A DNA stretch of 64,000 nucleotides from Mycobacterium sp. GTDB taxonomy: Bacteria > Actinomycetota > Actinomycetes > Mycobacteriales > Mycobacteriaceae. Shown piece by piece: positions 18,885 to 30,440 of this stretch (position 1 is its first letter; each line of letters begins with the position of its first letter). The notes under the pieces were generated by a model. It did not search any database and was not told the DNA's origin. It was given only the letters and a program-made list of their open reading frames with translations. Both the position numbers and the translations under genes were made by a program. Location: positions 1 to 64,000 of the forward strand of contig JAGYKK010000001.1 of the NCBI GenBank assembly GCA_018401645.1. Reading direction: 5' to 3'.

Positions 18885-20280
18885 ATGCGAATAGCGCGAC
18901 ACGTCAGCGAGCTGATCGGCAACACCCCACTGGTTCAACTGAACTCGGTGGTTCCAGAGGGCGCCGGGATGGTCGTCGCGAAGGTCGAGTACCTCAATCC
19001 GGGCGGCAGCTCCAAGGACCGCATTGCGATCAAGATGATCGACGCCGCCGAGGCCGCCGGCCAACTCAAACCCGGCGGCACCATCGTGGAGCCGACCTCG
19101 GGCAACACCGGTGTCGGCCTGGCCCTGGTGGCGCAACGCCGCGGCTACCGATGCGTGTTCGTCTGCCCGGACAAGGTCAGCGAGGACAAGCGGAACGTAC
19201 TGCGCGCCTACGGTGCCGAAGTGGTGGTATCCCCGACAGCCGTCCCGCCGGAGCATCCGGACAGCTACTACAGCGTCTCCGACCGGCTTGTCGCCGAGAT
19301 CGACGGCGCCTGGAAGCCCGATCAGTACTCCAATCCCAACGGCCCGGCGAGCCACTACGAGACCACCGGCCCGGAGATCTGGGCGGACACCGACGGCAAG
19401 GTCACCCACTTCGTCGCGGGGGTGGGCACCGGCGGGACCATCACCGGCGCCGGGCGCTACCTCAAGGAGATGTCCGGTGGGCGGGTAAAAATCATCGGGG
19501 CGGATCCGGAGGGCTCGGTCTACTCCGGCGGCACCGGGCGGCCCTATCTGGTGGAGGGCGTTGGGGAGGACTTCTGGCCGGCGGCCTACGACCCGGCCGT
19601 GGCCGATCAGATCATTGCGGTCTCTGACGCCGATTCCTTCGACATGACGCGGCGGTTGGCTCGGGAAGAAGGATTGCTGGTCGGAGGCTCCTGTAGGAAT
19701 GGCGGCGGTGGCGGCGCTACGGGTCGCCGCCGATGCCGGACCGGATGCGCTTATCGTCGTGCTGTTGCCGGACGGCGGCCGCGGTTATCTGTCGAAGATC
19801 TTCAACGACGCCTGGATGTCGTCCTACGGATTCCTCCGGACGCCACTGGATGGGACGCGGCCCGAACCGACGGTCGGTGACGTGCTGCGCGGCAAGTCCG
19901 GGGCGTTGCCAGACCTGGTGCACACCCATCCGTCGGAGACGGTTCGCGACGCCATCGGGATCCTGCGCGAGTACGGAGTGTCCCAGATGCCGGTCGTCGG
20001 AGCCGAACCGCCGGTGATGGCCGGAGAGGTGGCCGGAAGTGTTTCCGAGCGCGAACTGCTCTCAGCGGTGTTCGAGGGCCGGGCGCAACTGGCCGATGCG
20101 GTGGCCCTGCACATGAGTCCGCCGCTTCCGTTAATCGGGGCCGGCGAACAGGCGAGTGTGGCGGCAAAGGCGTTGCGAGACGTCGATGCGGTGATGGTGG
20201 TCGAGGAAGGGAAACCGGCCGGGGTGATCACCCGCCACGACCTCCTGGGCTACCTCTCGGAAGGGTCCCGGCGGCGTTGA
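18885..20280 (+). pseudogene. cbs: Cystathionine beta-synthase, one-base insertion
   Basis: PLP enzyme joining serine and homocysteine to cystathionine, the first step of reverse transsulfuration. The PLP lysine lies in GGSSKDRIAIK, the cofactor loop is PTSGNTGVGLA, and GVGTGGTITGAGR follows. The frame is lost at GGSC. One extra A at 19695 restores the continuation MAAVAALRVA and the C-terminal pair of CBS domains (HPSETVRDAIGILREYGVSQ; EEGKPAGVITRHDLLGYL). Corrected length is 465 residues against 464 remembered for Mtb. MetB follows after pra, making a sulfur cluster. The near-perfect coding potential on both sides suggests a recent event or a read error. Confidence 0.85.
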
Positions 20281-20323
20281 CACGGTAGGGTCAGTGCGCG
20301 TCAAACCCGAGCTGAGGAAACCG

Positions 20324-21248
20324 ATGACCGAACCGCCCGTGCCTCCCAGCAACTTTCCGCCACCCGGTGGCTACCCACCGCCGCCGGCGGGCGGCTATGG
20401 GACACCGCCGCCGGCGGGCGGCTATGGGACACCGCCGCCCGGCTGGGGATACCCGCCGGGCGCCTACCCGCCCGGTGCCTACCCCCGCCGCCGCCTGCTG
20501 AGGGCGGCTACTTCCCCGCCTCCGGCGGCTACGGTCCCCCCGCGAACTCCTACAGCGTGAGCGAGGTTGGCCTGGGCTTGGAACAAGTTCACCAAGAACG
20601 CGGGGCCCCTGGTCGTGGCGACCCTGGTGTTCTGGCTTGTTGGCCTGCTTCTCAACTGGCTGAGCCAGCTCGTGCTGGAGGCGGTCTCGCCGGAGACCTT
20701 CACCGCCTACGACACCGCCGACGGCATCATCGAGACCGCGACGCGAACCCTGACCGGCGGTGGAATCGCCGTACTGATCCTGGCCACCATCGTGCAGATC
20801 ATCGTCAAGGGCGCCATCGCCTCGGCTGAGCCACGCCGGCTTGCTGGACATCGCGAATGGACAACCGGTGACGATCGGTTCGTTTTTCCGGCCCCGCAAC
20901 ATCGTCGCGGTCGTCATTGCAGGGCTCATGGTCGACATCCTGACCATCGTCGGCCTCATCGCATGCATCCTGCCCGGATTGGCCATCATCGTCTTCACCT
21001 GGTTCACCACCGTGGCAATCGTGGACCGAAATCTGTCCCCGATCGACGGCATCCGGTCCAGCATCGACATAGTCAAGGCCAACTTCGGCTCCGTCCTGCT
21101 GGCCTGGCTGACCTTCCTCGCGCTCATCATCGTCGGCGCCCTGATGTGCGGCGTCGGTCTGCTGGTCACCGTGCCGGTCGCCTATCTGTTCCTGGTGTAC
21201 ACCTACCGGCGTCTCAGTGGCGGATCGGTGGCCCCGGCGACCGTCTGA
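20324..21248 (+). pseudogene. pra: Proline-rich antigen Pra homolog, several frameshifts
   Basis: A Pro/Gly/Tyr-rich N-terminus is followed by a membrane domain with about three to four helices (PLVVATLVFWLVGLLLNWL, AVLILATIVQIIVKG, VVIAGLMVDILTIVGLIAC, FLALIIVGALMCGVGLLV). At least three indels break it: one C missing from CCCCC near 20482-20486, a shift at about 20561-20567 before LAWAWNKFTKN, and a shift near 20822 before LSHAGLLDIANGQPVTIG. ATG at 20324 follows GAGGAAA. The corrected protein would be about 308 residues. Pra is a surface-associated mycobacterial antigen of unknown biochemical role. Three indels in one short gene need resequencing before decay is claimed. Confidence 0.75.
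20383..20436 (+). repeat. 27-bp tandem repeat, two identical copies, in pra
   Basis: Two exact 27-bp units (20383-20409 and 20410-20436) each encode AGGYGTPPP. The unit is a multiple of three, so copy-number change would keep the reading frame. Confidence 0.85.
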
Positions 21249-21276
21249 TCCGACGGCGGAGCCTAGGCTTACCCCG

Positions 21277-22440
21277 ATGACTGACATCCACCGTCGGCAC
21301 GGTTTTGCCACCAGGGCGATCCATGCCGGATATCGCCCTGACCCGGGCACCGGGGCCGTCAACACGCCGATCTACGCCAGCAGTACGTTCGCCCAGGACG
21401 GTGTCGGTGGCCTTCGCGGTGGCTTTGAGTACGCCCGAACCGGCAATCCCACCCGCGCGGCGTTGGAGGCGGTTCTGGCCGCAGTCGAAGAAGGGCGTTT
21501 CGGACGGGCCTTCAGTTCCGGGATGGCCGCCACGGACTGTGCGTTGCGGGCCGTGCTGCGTCCCGGTGACCACATCGTCATTCCCGATGATGCCTACGGT
21601 GGGACATTCCGGCTGATCGACAAGGTGTTCCGGCAGTGGGGCGTGCAGCACACCCCGGTGCACCTGTCCGACCTTGCTGCCGTTCGGGCCGCGATCACCG
21701 CGAATACCAGAATGATCTGGGTGGAAACCCCAACCAATCCGCTGCTGTCGGTCGCCGACATCGCCGCGATTGCTGAGATCGGCCGTGCCGCGGGGTTGGT
21801 AGTGCTGGTGGACAACACTTTCGCCTCGCCGGCGTTGCAACAGCCGTTGACGCTCGGTGCCGACATCGTGTTGCACTCGACCACGAAGTACATCGGCGGG
21901 CATTCCGACGTCGTGGGTGGTGCTCTGGTGACCAACAGTGCGGAACTCGACACGAAATTCGCATTTCTGCAAAACGGCGCCGGGGCGGTGCCGGGTCCAT
22001 TCGACGCCTATCTGACGATGCGCGGCCTCAAGACTCTCGAGTTGCGGATGCTGCGCCACTGCGACAACGCGGCCCAGGTTGCGGCGTTCCTCGCCGGGCA
22101 TGCTGCGGTGAGTCAGGTGCTCTATCCCGGTCTGGCCAGCCACCCGGGCCACGCCGTTGCGGCGCGTCAGATGCGGGGTTTTGGCGGAATGGTCTCGGTA
22201 CGTATGCGCGGTGGTGTCGAGGCGGCCCGCGACTTGTGCTCGCGCACTGAGATTTTCATTCTTGCCGAATCTCTGGGCGGCGTGGAGTCGCTGATCGAAC
22301 ATCCCGGTGCGATGACACACGCATCAACGGCCGGCTCGCAACTCGAGGTTCCCGATGATCTGGTTCGGTTGTCGGTGGGGATCGAGGATCCGGCGGATCT
22401 TATCGCTGATCTGCGCGGGGCCTTATCCGAGCGCGGGTAA
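21277..22440 (+). CDS. metB: Cystathionine gamma-synthase MetB
   Basis: PLP-dependent Cys/Met-metabolism enzyme of 387 residues, forming cystathionine from an activated homoserine and cysteine. PLP phosphate contact YARTGNPT, loop SSGMAATDCAL, aspartate in LVVLVDNTFASP and the Schiff-base lysine in LHSTTKYIGGHSD are all present. The C-terminus has SLGGVESLIEHP. The start ATG is preceded by TAGGCT seven bases upstream (21264-21269), and the frame upstream of it overlaps pra. With cbs it links cysteine and homocysteine metabolism. Cystathionine gamma-lyase activity is possible for this clade, as the sequence does not separate the two. Confidence 0.9.
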   Translation: MTDIHRRHGFATRAIHAGYRPDPGTGAVNTPIYASSTFAQDGVGGLRGGFEYARTGNPTRAALEAVLAAVEEGRFGRAFSSGMAATDCALRAVLRPGDHIVIPDDAYGGTFRLIDKVFRQWGVQHTPVHLSDLAAVRAAITANTRMIWVETPTNPLLSVADIAAIAEIGRAAGLVVLVDNTFASPALQQPLTLGADIVLHSTTKYIGGHSDVVGGALVTNSAELDTKFAFLQNGAGAVPGPFDAYLTMRGLKTLELRMLRHCDNAAQVAAFLAGHAAVSQVLYPGLASHPGHAVAARQMRGFGGMVSVRMRGGVEAARDLCSRTEIFILAESLGGVESLIEHPGAMTHASTAGSQLEVPDDLVRLSVGIEDPADLIADLRGALSERG

Positions 22441-23069
22441 CACCGTCATCGCCGTCAAGGCGAGGTTGACCTCGGCGATGTTCGAGTTGTTCGCCCAACT
22501 GCCACCTGCGATTTCGGCGGCCCGGCGCAAACCGTCGTCGGAAGCGTCCACTGCCGCACCGAGGTCACCGATCCGGTAGAGCAGGCTGATGACGGCCGCG
22601 GTAGGCGCGTCGGGGCGGTGCTACCGGACAGCGCCGCCGATACGGCGCCGCGAAGAGAATTCACCCGGTCGCGGTTCTTCACCGGCCACGCGTAGGTGTT
22701 GCGGCGCAACCGATGCGCGGTGAGGCCGACCTGATGTATCTGGCCGGTGCGCAGCAGTTGGTCGAGCACATCGTCCTCAGCGTGCCTTCGGATTTTGGCG
22801 ATCGCCGCGGCCGGGGTGATCGGACCATGCGTCAACTCCGCCAACGCCGGCCGTACCGCCGGGTCCAGCGGCATCGGGCCGGCCAGGGCAACCAGTTCCC
22901 CGGGCGCCACCGGATCCTCCGGCATTGCCGGACGGACCCGGCACTGAAAGGCGAGGTCGAGAACCAACGCGGCGGCCAGTACCCGGCCGAGCCGGGTGCG
23001 GTCCAGCCTCGATCGTGCCGAGGTGTTGTCCAGCAGCAGCAAAAGTAGGTCTTCGGCGATTCGCGCCAT
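22423..23069 (-). pseudogene. GPP34 (GOLPH3-like) phosphoprotein, one-base deletion
   Basis: About 215 residues when repaired. The N-terminal LMARIAEDLLLLLLDN and RTRLGRVLAAALVLDLAF are typical of the GPP34 family, followed by EDDVLDQLLRTGQIH. The frame breaks in a GGGG run at 22612-22615; one more base gives STAPDAPTAAVISLLYRIGD and then GLRRAAEIAGGSWANN to a TAA at 22423. The 3' end overlaps the convergent metB end by 18 bases. In eukaryotes the fold binds phosphatidylinositol phosphate; in actinobacteria the role is unknown. The ATG at 23069 is chosen over a TTG at 23075. Confidence 0.72.
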
Positions 23070-23114
23070 CAGCAAAAAACGTGCCGTGGGGGGCGTTGTC
23101 GATTCCGCCGCGAA

Positions 23115-23615
23115 TCAGGCGTGGTAGGGCTCGGCGTTGAGAAGTTTGACCTTGACGGTTTTGCCGCTGGGCACCTTGTACTCACGTACGTCGTTCTTCT
23201 TGGCGTTCAACAGCGCGGCGCCCAAGGGAGAATTCGGCGAGTAGACCTCGAGTTTTTCATGCCCGGCACCCTCCTGGCGGGTGGCGATCAGGAACTTCTC
23301 CTTCTCGGTACTGCCGTCGGCGTAGGTGAATTCAACCTCCACCACCGAACCGGGTAGCGCCACGTCTTTCTGCTTGGGAGCCTCTCCAACCTTCGCGGTG
23401 TTGAGCAACTCCTGAAGTTGCCGAATCCGAGCCTCTTCCTGGCCCTGCTGATCGCGCGCGGCGTGATAGCCACCGTTCTCCCGAAGGTCGCCTTCCTCGC
23501 GGCGATCATTGATCTCAGCCGCGATGACGGGCCTGTTGGCAATCAACTGGTCGAGTTCTGCCTTGAGTCGGTCGTGGGACTCCTGCGTCAGCCAGACCAC
23601 CTGGGTATCGGTCAT
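23115..23615 (-). CDS. greA: Transcription elongation factor GreA
   Basis: Protein of 166 residues that rescues backtracked RNA polymerase by stimulating transcript cleavage. The N-terminal coiled coil spans about residues 1-75 and carries the acidic tip [20 protein letters not shown]. The C-terminal FKBP-like domain has [12 protein letters not shown] and [15 protein letters not shown]. The start ATG has GAGGAGCG upstream. Position next to the DUF4307 gene and mca agrees with Mtb Rv1080c. A TACGAT box about 16 bases upstream of the ATG could be its promoter. Confidence 0.95.
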   Translation of the reverse strand: MTDTQVVWLTQESHDRLKAELDQLIANRPVIAAEINDRREEGDLRENGGYHAARDQQGQEEARIRQLQELLNTAKVGEAPKQKDVALPGSVVEVEFTYADGSTEKEKFLIATRQEGAGHEKLEVYSPNSPLGAALLNAKKNDVREYKVPSGKTVKVKLLNAEPYHA

Positions 23616-23847
23616 CTCGTCGCGCTCCTCAATCGTATGTTCCGCGCTTTTGCGGTGCAGTCCTTGGTTGTCGCCGGGTTACTGCGGGTTGTCTCCACGT
23701 GTATTGCCGCTCACGTGGGCCGGTGAACTACGGCCCCGCTAATGCAGCAATACACGGCTCCCAGCCGGAACCGTGTATCGGAAAATCATAGCATCGGCGC
23801 TGCCCGGGCCGCCGACGGTTTCGCGCTCAGGCGCTCGTGAGCACGTC

Positions 23848-24288
23848 CTACCCGGTGGATAGATATCCCGGCACGTCGACGCCGCACCCGTAGATATCGC
23901 CTACGAATGGACGTTGGTAGGACTTCAGAGTTGTCGTGACCTGCACCGTCTTTGCCTCGGACGGGCCAACCAGGATCTCCCGGCGGCCGGTTTCGGCGCC
24001 ACTGCGGGAGCGCGCCCGCACAATGCACACCACCGGGATCGCCGGGTCCTTTCGGGTCACGCTGATCGTTATCGACACCGTCTGCTCGTCGAGGACCTCG
24101 TAGGCGGCGGTGTCACCTTCGACGGCATTGCCCTCGAACCGTTGGTAGGCCAGGGCGGCCACGGCCAGCCCGAGTGCCACCGCCAGGACGGTCAGCGCGA
24201 TGGCCACCGCACGTTGAGTACCGGGCGCCATTGGTGTGCGGCCGTACCGTCCGGGCGGGACCGCAGGGCCGGTGGGGGACTCGGTCAT
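23848..24288 (-). CDS. DUF4307 single-pass membrane protein (Rv1081c-like)
   Basis: Protein of 146 residues: a Pro/Gly-rich cytoplasmic start, one transmembrane helix ([22 protein letters not shown]) near residues 28-50, and an exported beta-rich domain with conserved [29 protein letters not shown] and [14 protein letters not shown]. This is the DUF4307 pattern of actinobacteria, usually beside mca. The ATG at 24288 gives the expected length. A start 25 codons upstream would overlap the divergent promoter region. Function unknown. Confidence 0.8.
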   Translation of the reverse strand: MTESPTGPAVPPGRYGRTPMAPGTQRAVAIALTVLAVALGLAVAALAYQRFEGNAVEGDTAAYEVLDEQTVSITISVTRKDPAIPVVCIVRARSRSGAETGRREILVGPSEAKTVQVTTTLKSYQRPFVGDIYGCGVDVPGYLSTG

Positions 24289-24407
24289 GGGAGCAGTGTG
24301 CCGGTCATCGTGGGTCGGGACGGCGGGCACCCCCTCTCGGCCCACGGGACTCGTGGCGCTCATGGGATTATTGCCCCGATGACGGCTACACAGCGAGCAG
24401 AGGAAAC

Positions 24408-25280
24408 GTGACCGAACTGCGGCTGATGGCCGTCCACGCCCATCCGGACGATGAGGCCAGCAAGGGGGCGGCCACCCTGGCGCGCTATGCCGACGAGGGC
24501 CATCGGATTCTGGTGGTCACCCTGACCGGCGGTGAGCGGGGCGACATCCTCAATCCGGCGCTGGATCTTCCCGACGTTCGAGAGCGCATCGGCGCCGTCC
24601 GGCGCGACGAGATGGCAAAAGCTGCCGAGGTTCTGGGTGTCGAGCATCGCTGGCTTGGATTCATCGATTCGGGTCTGCCGGAGGGCGATCCGCTGCCGCC
24701 CCTGCCGGAGGGTTGTTTCGCGCTAGTGCCGTTGGCGGAACCGGTGTCCCGGCTTGTTCGGCTGATTCGTGAATTCCGTCCGCACGTGATGACGACCTAC
24801 GACGAAAATGGCGGTTATCCGCACCCGGATCATATTCGCTGCCACCAGGTTTCAGTCGCCGCATTCGAGGAAGCCGGCGATCCCGCTTTGCATCCGGATG
24901 CCGGAGCACCGTGGGAGGTGAGCAAGCTGTACTACAACCACGGCTTCGTCCGGCTACGGATGCAGACGTTGCAGGACGAGTTCGCCGAGAGGGGACTCGA
25001 GGGCCCGTTTGCCCGGTGGTTGGAGAACTGGGATCCCGACAACGACGTGCTCGCCGGGCGGGTGACCACCCGGGTGCACTGCGCTGAGCATTTCGTCCGA
25101 CGTGACGATGCCCTGCGGGCACACGCGACCCAGATCGACCCGGAGGGTTGGTTCTTCGCCACCCCTCTAGAGTGGCAACAACGACTTTGGCCAACCGAGG
25201 AGTTTGAACTCGCCCGCTCCCGGGTGCCCGCCGAGTTGCCCGAAGACGACCTGTTCGCCGGAATCGAGTTTTTCGAATGA
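24408..25280 (+). CDS. mca: Mycothiol S-conjugate amidase
   Basis: Zinc amidase of 290 residues that cleaves mycothiol S-conjugates to a mercapturic acid, detoxifying electrophiles. Metal ligands are in [13 protein letters not shown] near the N-terminus and in [13 protein letters not shown] near residue 145, the LmbE/PIG-L fold pattern. GGERGDI and [12 protein letters not shown] are conserved in Mca and MshB; the length and C-terminal region favour Mca. The GTG start has AGGAAAC upstream. Its stop overlaps the start of the next small membrane protein by four bases (ATGA), so the two are coupled. Confidence 0.92.
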   Translation: MTELRLMAVHAHPDDEASKGAATLARYADEGHRILVVTLTGGERGDILNPALDLPDVRERIGAVRRDEMAKAAEVLGVEHRWLGFIDSGLPEGDPLPPLPEGCFALVPLAEPVSRLVRLIREFRPHVMTTYDENGGYPHPDHIRCHQVSVAAFEEAGDPALHPDAGAPWEVSKLYYNHGFVRLRMQTLQDEFAERGLEGPFARWLENWDPDNDVLAGRVTTRVHCAEHFVRRDDALRAHATQIDPEGWFFATPLEWQQRLWPTEEFELARSRVPAELPEDDLFAGIEFFE

Positions 25281-25496
25281 ACTTTGCACTGACCACCCTG
25301 CTCGCTGAGGAAAGTCCGAATACCGGACCCGAGTTTGGCGAAGCCAGTCCACTCGGTCTGCTTGTCGTCGTGCTACTTCTCGCCGGCGTTTTCGCCCTGG
25401 TGTGGTCGATGAACCGGCACCTCAAGCGGGTGCCGGAGCGCTTTGACATCCCGGAGACCGAAGCCGGCGCCGATACCGAGAACCGGGAGTCGCCAC

Positions 25497-25513
<17 letters not shown>
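25277..25513 (+). CDS. Small membrane protein (Rv1083-like)
   Basis: Protein of 78 residues with one transmembrane helix ([18 protein letters not shown]) at about 28-45, then the basic [11 protein letters not shown] and an acidic tail. It overlaps mca by four bases and is itself overlapped by the DUF255 gene start at 25497, so mca, this gene and the DUF255 gene form one coupled operon. Conserved in mycobacteria next to mca. Function unknown; it might anchor or modulate a partner, but nothing in the sequence shows this. Confidence 0.8.
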
Positions 25514-27504
<1,991 letters not shown>

Positions 27505-27513
27505 CCTGGCGCC

Positions 27514-27894
27514 ATGGCCAGCGTCGAAGTCATCACCAATGCCGTCAATCGCTACCTGGAACTGGTCGCCAACGGTACCGCCGACGAGATAGCGGGACTC
27601 TACGCAGATGACGCGACAGTGGAGGATCCGGTAGGCGGTGGAGAGGTTCACATCGGCCGGCAGGCCATCCACGGCTTCTACAAGAACATCGAAAACATCC
27701 CGCGCGCAACGGAATTGCATTCGTTGCGCGTGTGCGGCCACGAAGCGGCGTTCATGTTCTCCATCACGGTAGGTGCTGACGAGGCCAAGATGCGCATCGA
27801 ACCGATCGATGTGATGGTGTTCAACGCCGAGGGCAAGATCACGACGATGAAGGCTTACTGGTCTCCGACCGACGTCACGCCGCTGAGCCGCTAA
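27514..27894 (+). CDS. Steroid delta-isomerase (ketosteroid isomerase, KSI fold)
   Basis: Protein of 126 residues of the SnoaL/NTF2 fold that aligns by eye with bacterial ketosteroid isomerase, which moves the double bond of 3-oxo-delta5-steroids to delta4. The catalytic triad of that family falls at the same residue numbers: Y14 in NRYLELV, D38 in TVEDPVG and D99 in [20 protein letters not shown] and the end [11 protein letters not shown] are typical. It overlaps the convergent hemolysin-III-like gene by four bases. A role in sterol catabolism is inferred; no steroid cluster surrounds it. Confidence 0.88.
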   Translation: MASVEVITNAVNRYLELVANGTADEIAGLYADDATVEDPVGGGEVHIGRQAIHGFYKNIENIPRATELHSLRVCGHEAAFMFSITVGADEAKMRIEPIDVMVFNAEGKITTMKAYWSPTDVTPLSR

Positions 27895-28640
27895 AAGACG
27901 GCGAACCACATCGCGATGTAGTGACAGATCGCCGCCACTGCGGTGCAGGCGTGGAAGAATTCGTGGTGGCCGAACGTCTCCGGCCACGGGTCCGGCCACT
28001 TGAGCGCATAAAACACCCCACCCACGCTGTAGACCACGCCGCCGATGATCAGCAGCACCACCGCCGTCAGGCCGGCACCGTCGGCGATCGGTCCGATGAA
28101 CCAGACGGCCACCCAGCCCAGTAGCAGGTAGAGCGGAACTCCCACCCACCGCGGAGCGGACGGCCAAAACAGCTTCAGCACGACCCCGGCCAGAGCGCCG
28201 CTCCATACGATCCAAAACAGCAGCCAACCGTCACGTTCGGGCAACGCCAACAACGCGAACGGTGTGTAACTGCCGGCGATGAACACGAAGATCATCGAGT
28301 GGTCGAGCCGTTTCATCCACTTATGGGTGGTCCCGGACTTCCAGCTCACCCGGTGGTAAGTGCCGCTCACGGCGAACATCCCCACCAGCGTCACCGCGTA
28401 GATCAGCGTCGCGACACCGGCGCGGGTCGACGTCAACGACCAGGCGGCCCAGACCAGGGCAGCCCCGGCGATGGTCGCCACGGCGGCGGCATAGACATGA
28501 ATCCAACCGCGAGCCCGTGGCTTTCCGAGAAATCCGCTGAGCCCGTCGACCACGGCCTCGGGGAAATCCTCGGCCGCGGCGCCGATGGTCGCCGAGGTCT
28601 TTGTTGCCGGCGGGAGGGCCTGCGCCCCCGATACCTCCAC
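27891..28640 (-). CDS. Hemolysin III / PAQR family membrane protein (Rv1085c-like)
   Basis: Protein of 249 residues with about seven transmembrane helices. Family markers are GTYHRVSW with its histidine, [18 protein letters not shown] and the C-terminal [18 protein letters not shown], which carry the histidine and aspartate metal-site residues of the PAQR/HlyIII fold. The role in bacteria is uncertain; membrane homeostasis has been proposed. The GTG start is chosen because TACTGT on this strand ends six bases upstream. The frame is open much further but only overlaps the divergent prenyl synthase. Confidence 0.88.
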   Translation of the reverse strand: MEVSGAQALPPATKTSATIGAAAEDFPEAVVDGLSGFLGKPRARGWIHVYAAAVATIAGAALVWAAWSLTSTRAGVATLIYAVTLVGMFAVSGTYHRVSWKSGTTHKWMKRLDHSMIFVFIAGSYTPFALLALPERDGWLLFWIVWSGALAGVVLKLFWPSAPRWVGVPLYLLLGWVAVWFIGPIADGAGLTAVVLLIIGGVVYSVGGVFYALKWPDPWPETFGHHEFFHACTAVAAICHYIAMWFAVF

Positions 28641-28646
28641 GGCTCC

Positions 28647-28656
28647 ACAGTAGTCT
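28647..28656. promoter_or_regulatory. Overlapping divergent -10 boxes
   Basis: On the minus strand TACTGT (28652-28647) ends six bases before the GTG at 28640. On the plus strand TAGTCT (28651-28656) ends eight bases before the GTG at 28665. The two hexamers share the bases TA at 28651-28652, so both genes appear to be driven from a single bidirectional promoter with leaderless transcripts. Confidence 0.5.
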
Positions 28657-28664
28657 GGGCAGTC

Positions 28665-29462
28665 GTGGAGCTCTATTCCGCGACGACTAAGGAGCCGGCC
28701 TACCGGCTCTACGAACTGCGCTTGCGTCAGGAACTGGCACTTTCGAAGTCCCAGCTTCCGCGGCACATCGCGGTTTTGTGTGACGGCAACCGCCGATGGG
28801 CCCGCGACGCCGGCCACTCCGATGTCAGCTACGGCTACCGGGTCGGTGCGGACAAGATCGCCGAGATGCTTCGCTGGTGTGCCGAGGCCGGCATCGAGAT
28901 GGCCACGGTGTATCTGCTCTCCACCGAGAATCTCCAGCGTGAGTCCGGCGAACTTCGGTGTCTGATCGAGATCGTCACCGACGTCGTCGAACAGATCTGT
29001 GCGCCGGCCAACCGGTGGAGCGTGCGGACCGTCGGCGACCTGGAACTGCTCGGCGAGGAGTCGGCCCGGCGACTGCGCGATGCGGTCGAGGGCACGGTGT
29101 CGTCGGCGTCGCAGGCTCGTTTCCACGTCAACGTCGCGGTGGGCTACGGCGGACGCCAAGAGATCGCCGACGCCGTTCGCGCGCTGCTGGGTAAGCAACT
29201 CGCCAACGGCGCCACGACCGAGCAGATGATCGAGGCAGTCACCGTCGAGGGCATCTCGGAGAACCTCTACACCTCAGGGCAGCCCGATCCCGATCTGGTG
29301 ATTCGGACGTCCGGGGAGCAACGGCTGAGCGGATTCCTACTATGGCAGAGCGCCTATTCTGAGATGTGGTTCACCGAGGCGCACTGGCCGGACTTTCGGC
29401 GGGTGGACTTCCTGCGCGCATTGCGCGACTACAGTCGCCGTCACCGCCGTTTCGGCGTCTGA
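28665..29462 (+). CDS. Short-chain Z-isoprenyl diphosphate synthase (UppS family, Rv1086-like)
   Basis: Cis-prenyltransferase of 265 residues. The UppS motif with the catalytic aspartate is [17 protein letters not shown], with further blocks [50 protein letters not shown]. The syntenic Mtb enzyme Rv1086 makes omega,E,Z-farnesyl diphosphate, the substrate that a second UppS extends to decaprenyl phosphate for arabinogalactan and lipoarabinomannan synthesis; that product length is inferred here from synteny. Peripheral membrane enzyme. GTG start fits the leaderless promoter. Confidence 0.9.
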   Translation: MELYSATTKEPAYRLYELRLRQELALSKSQLPRHIAVLCDGNRRWARDAGHSDVSYGYRVGADKIAEMLRWCAEAGIEMATVYLLSTENLQRESGELRCLIEIVTDVVEQICAPANRWSVRTVGDLELLGEESARRLRDAVEGTVSSASQARFHVNVAVGYGGRQEIADAVRALLGKQLANGATTEQMIEAVTVEGISENLYTSGQPDPDLVIRTSGEQRLSGFLLWQSAYSEMWFTEAHWPDFRRVDFLRALRDYSRRHRRFGV

Positions 29463-29471
29463 CCTAACAGG

Positions 29472-30410
29472 TCAGAGCTTGCGCAAACGCAGGCGGTTGA
29501 TGGCGTGATCGGCATCTTTGCGTAACACCAGCGTGGCCCTCGGGCGGGTCGGCAAGATGTTCTCGATCAGGTTGGGCCGGTTGATCGTTCGCCAGATGTC
29601 TCGGGCGGCGCTGGCCGCCTGCTGATCGGTCAGGCCTGAATAATGATGAAAATGCGACGCCGGATCGGCGAAAGCTCCGACCCGCATTGCCAGGAAGCGT
29701 TCGACATACCACTGCTCGATGTCCTCGATTCGGGCGTCGACGTAGACCGAGAAGTCGAACAGGTCCGAGACCATCAGCCGTGCGCCGGTCTGCAGTACGT
29801 TGAGCCCCTCGAGGATGAGGATGTCCGGATGGGCGACCACATGTCGATCGTCGGTGACGACGTCGTAGATAAGATGGGAGTAGACCGGTGCGCAAACCTG
29901 GTCCGATCCCGATTTCACCGACGTGACGAATCGCATCAGGGCGCGGCGGTCGTAACTTTCTGGAAAGCCTTTGCGATGCATCAGGTTTCGCCGGGCGAGC
30001 TCGGCATTGGAGTACAGGAAACCATCGGTGGTAACCAGGTCCACGCGGGGATGGTCTTCCCAACGAGACAGCAGCGCCTGCAGGACGCGTGCGGTCGTTG
30101 ACTTCCCGACCGCGACGCTGCCGGCGACACCGATCACGAACGGCACCGGCCGGGTGAGACCGTGGGTGGGTTCGCCGAGGAATTCCGAGGTTGCGGCGAA
30201 CAAACCCTGCCGGGCGGCCACCTGAAGATGGATCAGCCGGGCCAGTGGCAGGTAGACCTCCTCGACCTCAAGTAGGTCGATCTGTTCACCGATCCCACGC
30301 AGACCGAGGAGCTCGTCCTCGGTGAGCTTGAGCGGGGTCGACATGCGCAGCGCCCGCCACGCAGCCCGGTCAAACTCCACGTAGGGGCTGGGTTCGCTCA
30401 GCCGCGCCAT
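29472..30410 (-). CDS. coaA: Pantothenate kinase CoaA (type I)
   Basis: Protein of 312 residues, the usual CoaA length, phosphorylating pantothenate in the first and regulated step of CoA synthesis. The P-loop is [17 protein letters not shown] at about residues 95-111, followed by [12 protein letters not shown] with its catalytic aspartate, [25 protein letters not shown] and the C-terminal block [13 protein letters not shown]. The start ATG at 30410 begins [15 protein letters not shown]. It is divergent from the DUF885 gene, 30 bases apart, and converges with the prenyl synthase gene. Confidence 0.95.
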   Translation of the reverse strand: MARLSEPSPYVEFDRAAWRALRMSTPLKLTEDELLGLRGIGEQIDLLEVEEVYLPLARLIHLQVAARQGLFAATSEFLGEPTHGLTRPVPFVIGVAGSVAVGKSTTARVLQALLSRWEDHPRVDLVTTDGFLYSNAELARRNLMHRKGFPESYDRRALMRFVTSVKSGSDQVCAPVYSHLIYDVVTDDRHVVAHPDILILEGLNVLQTGARLMVSDLFDFSVYVDARIEDIEQWYVERFLAMRVGAFADPASHFHHYSGLTDQQAASAARDIWRTINRPNLIENILPTRPRATLVLRKDADHAINRLRLRKL

Positions 30411-30440
30411 AGGCCAAGTGTTGCAGTTAGCGTGAGTGCC

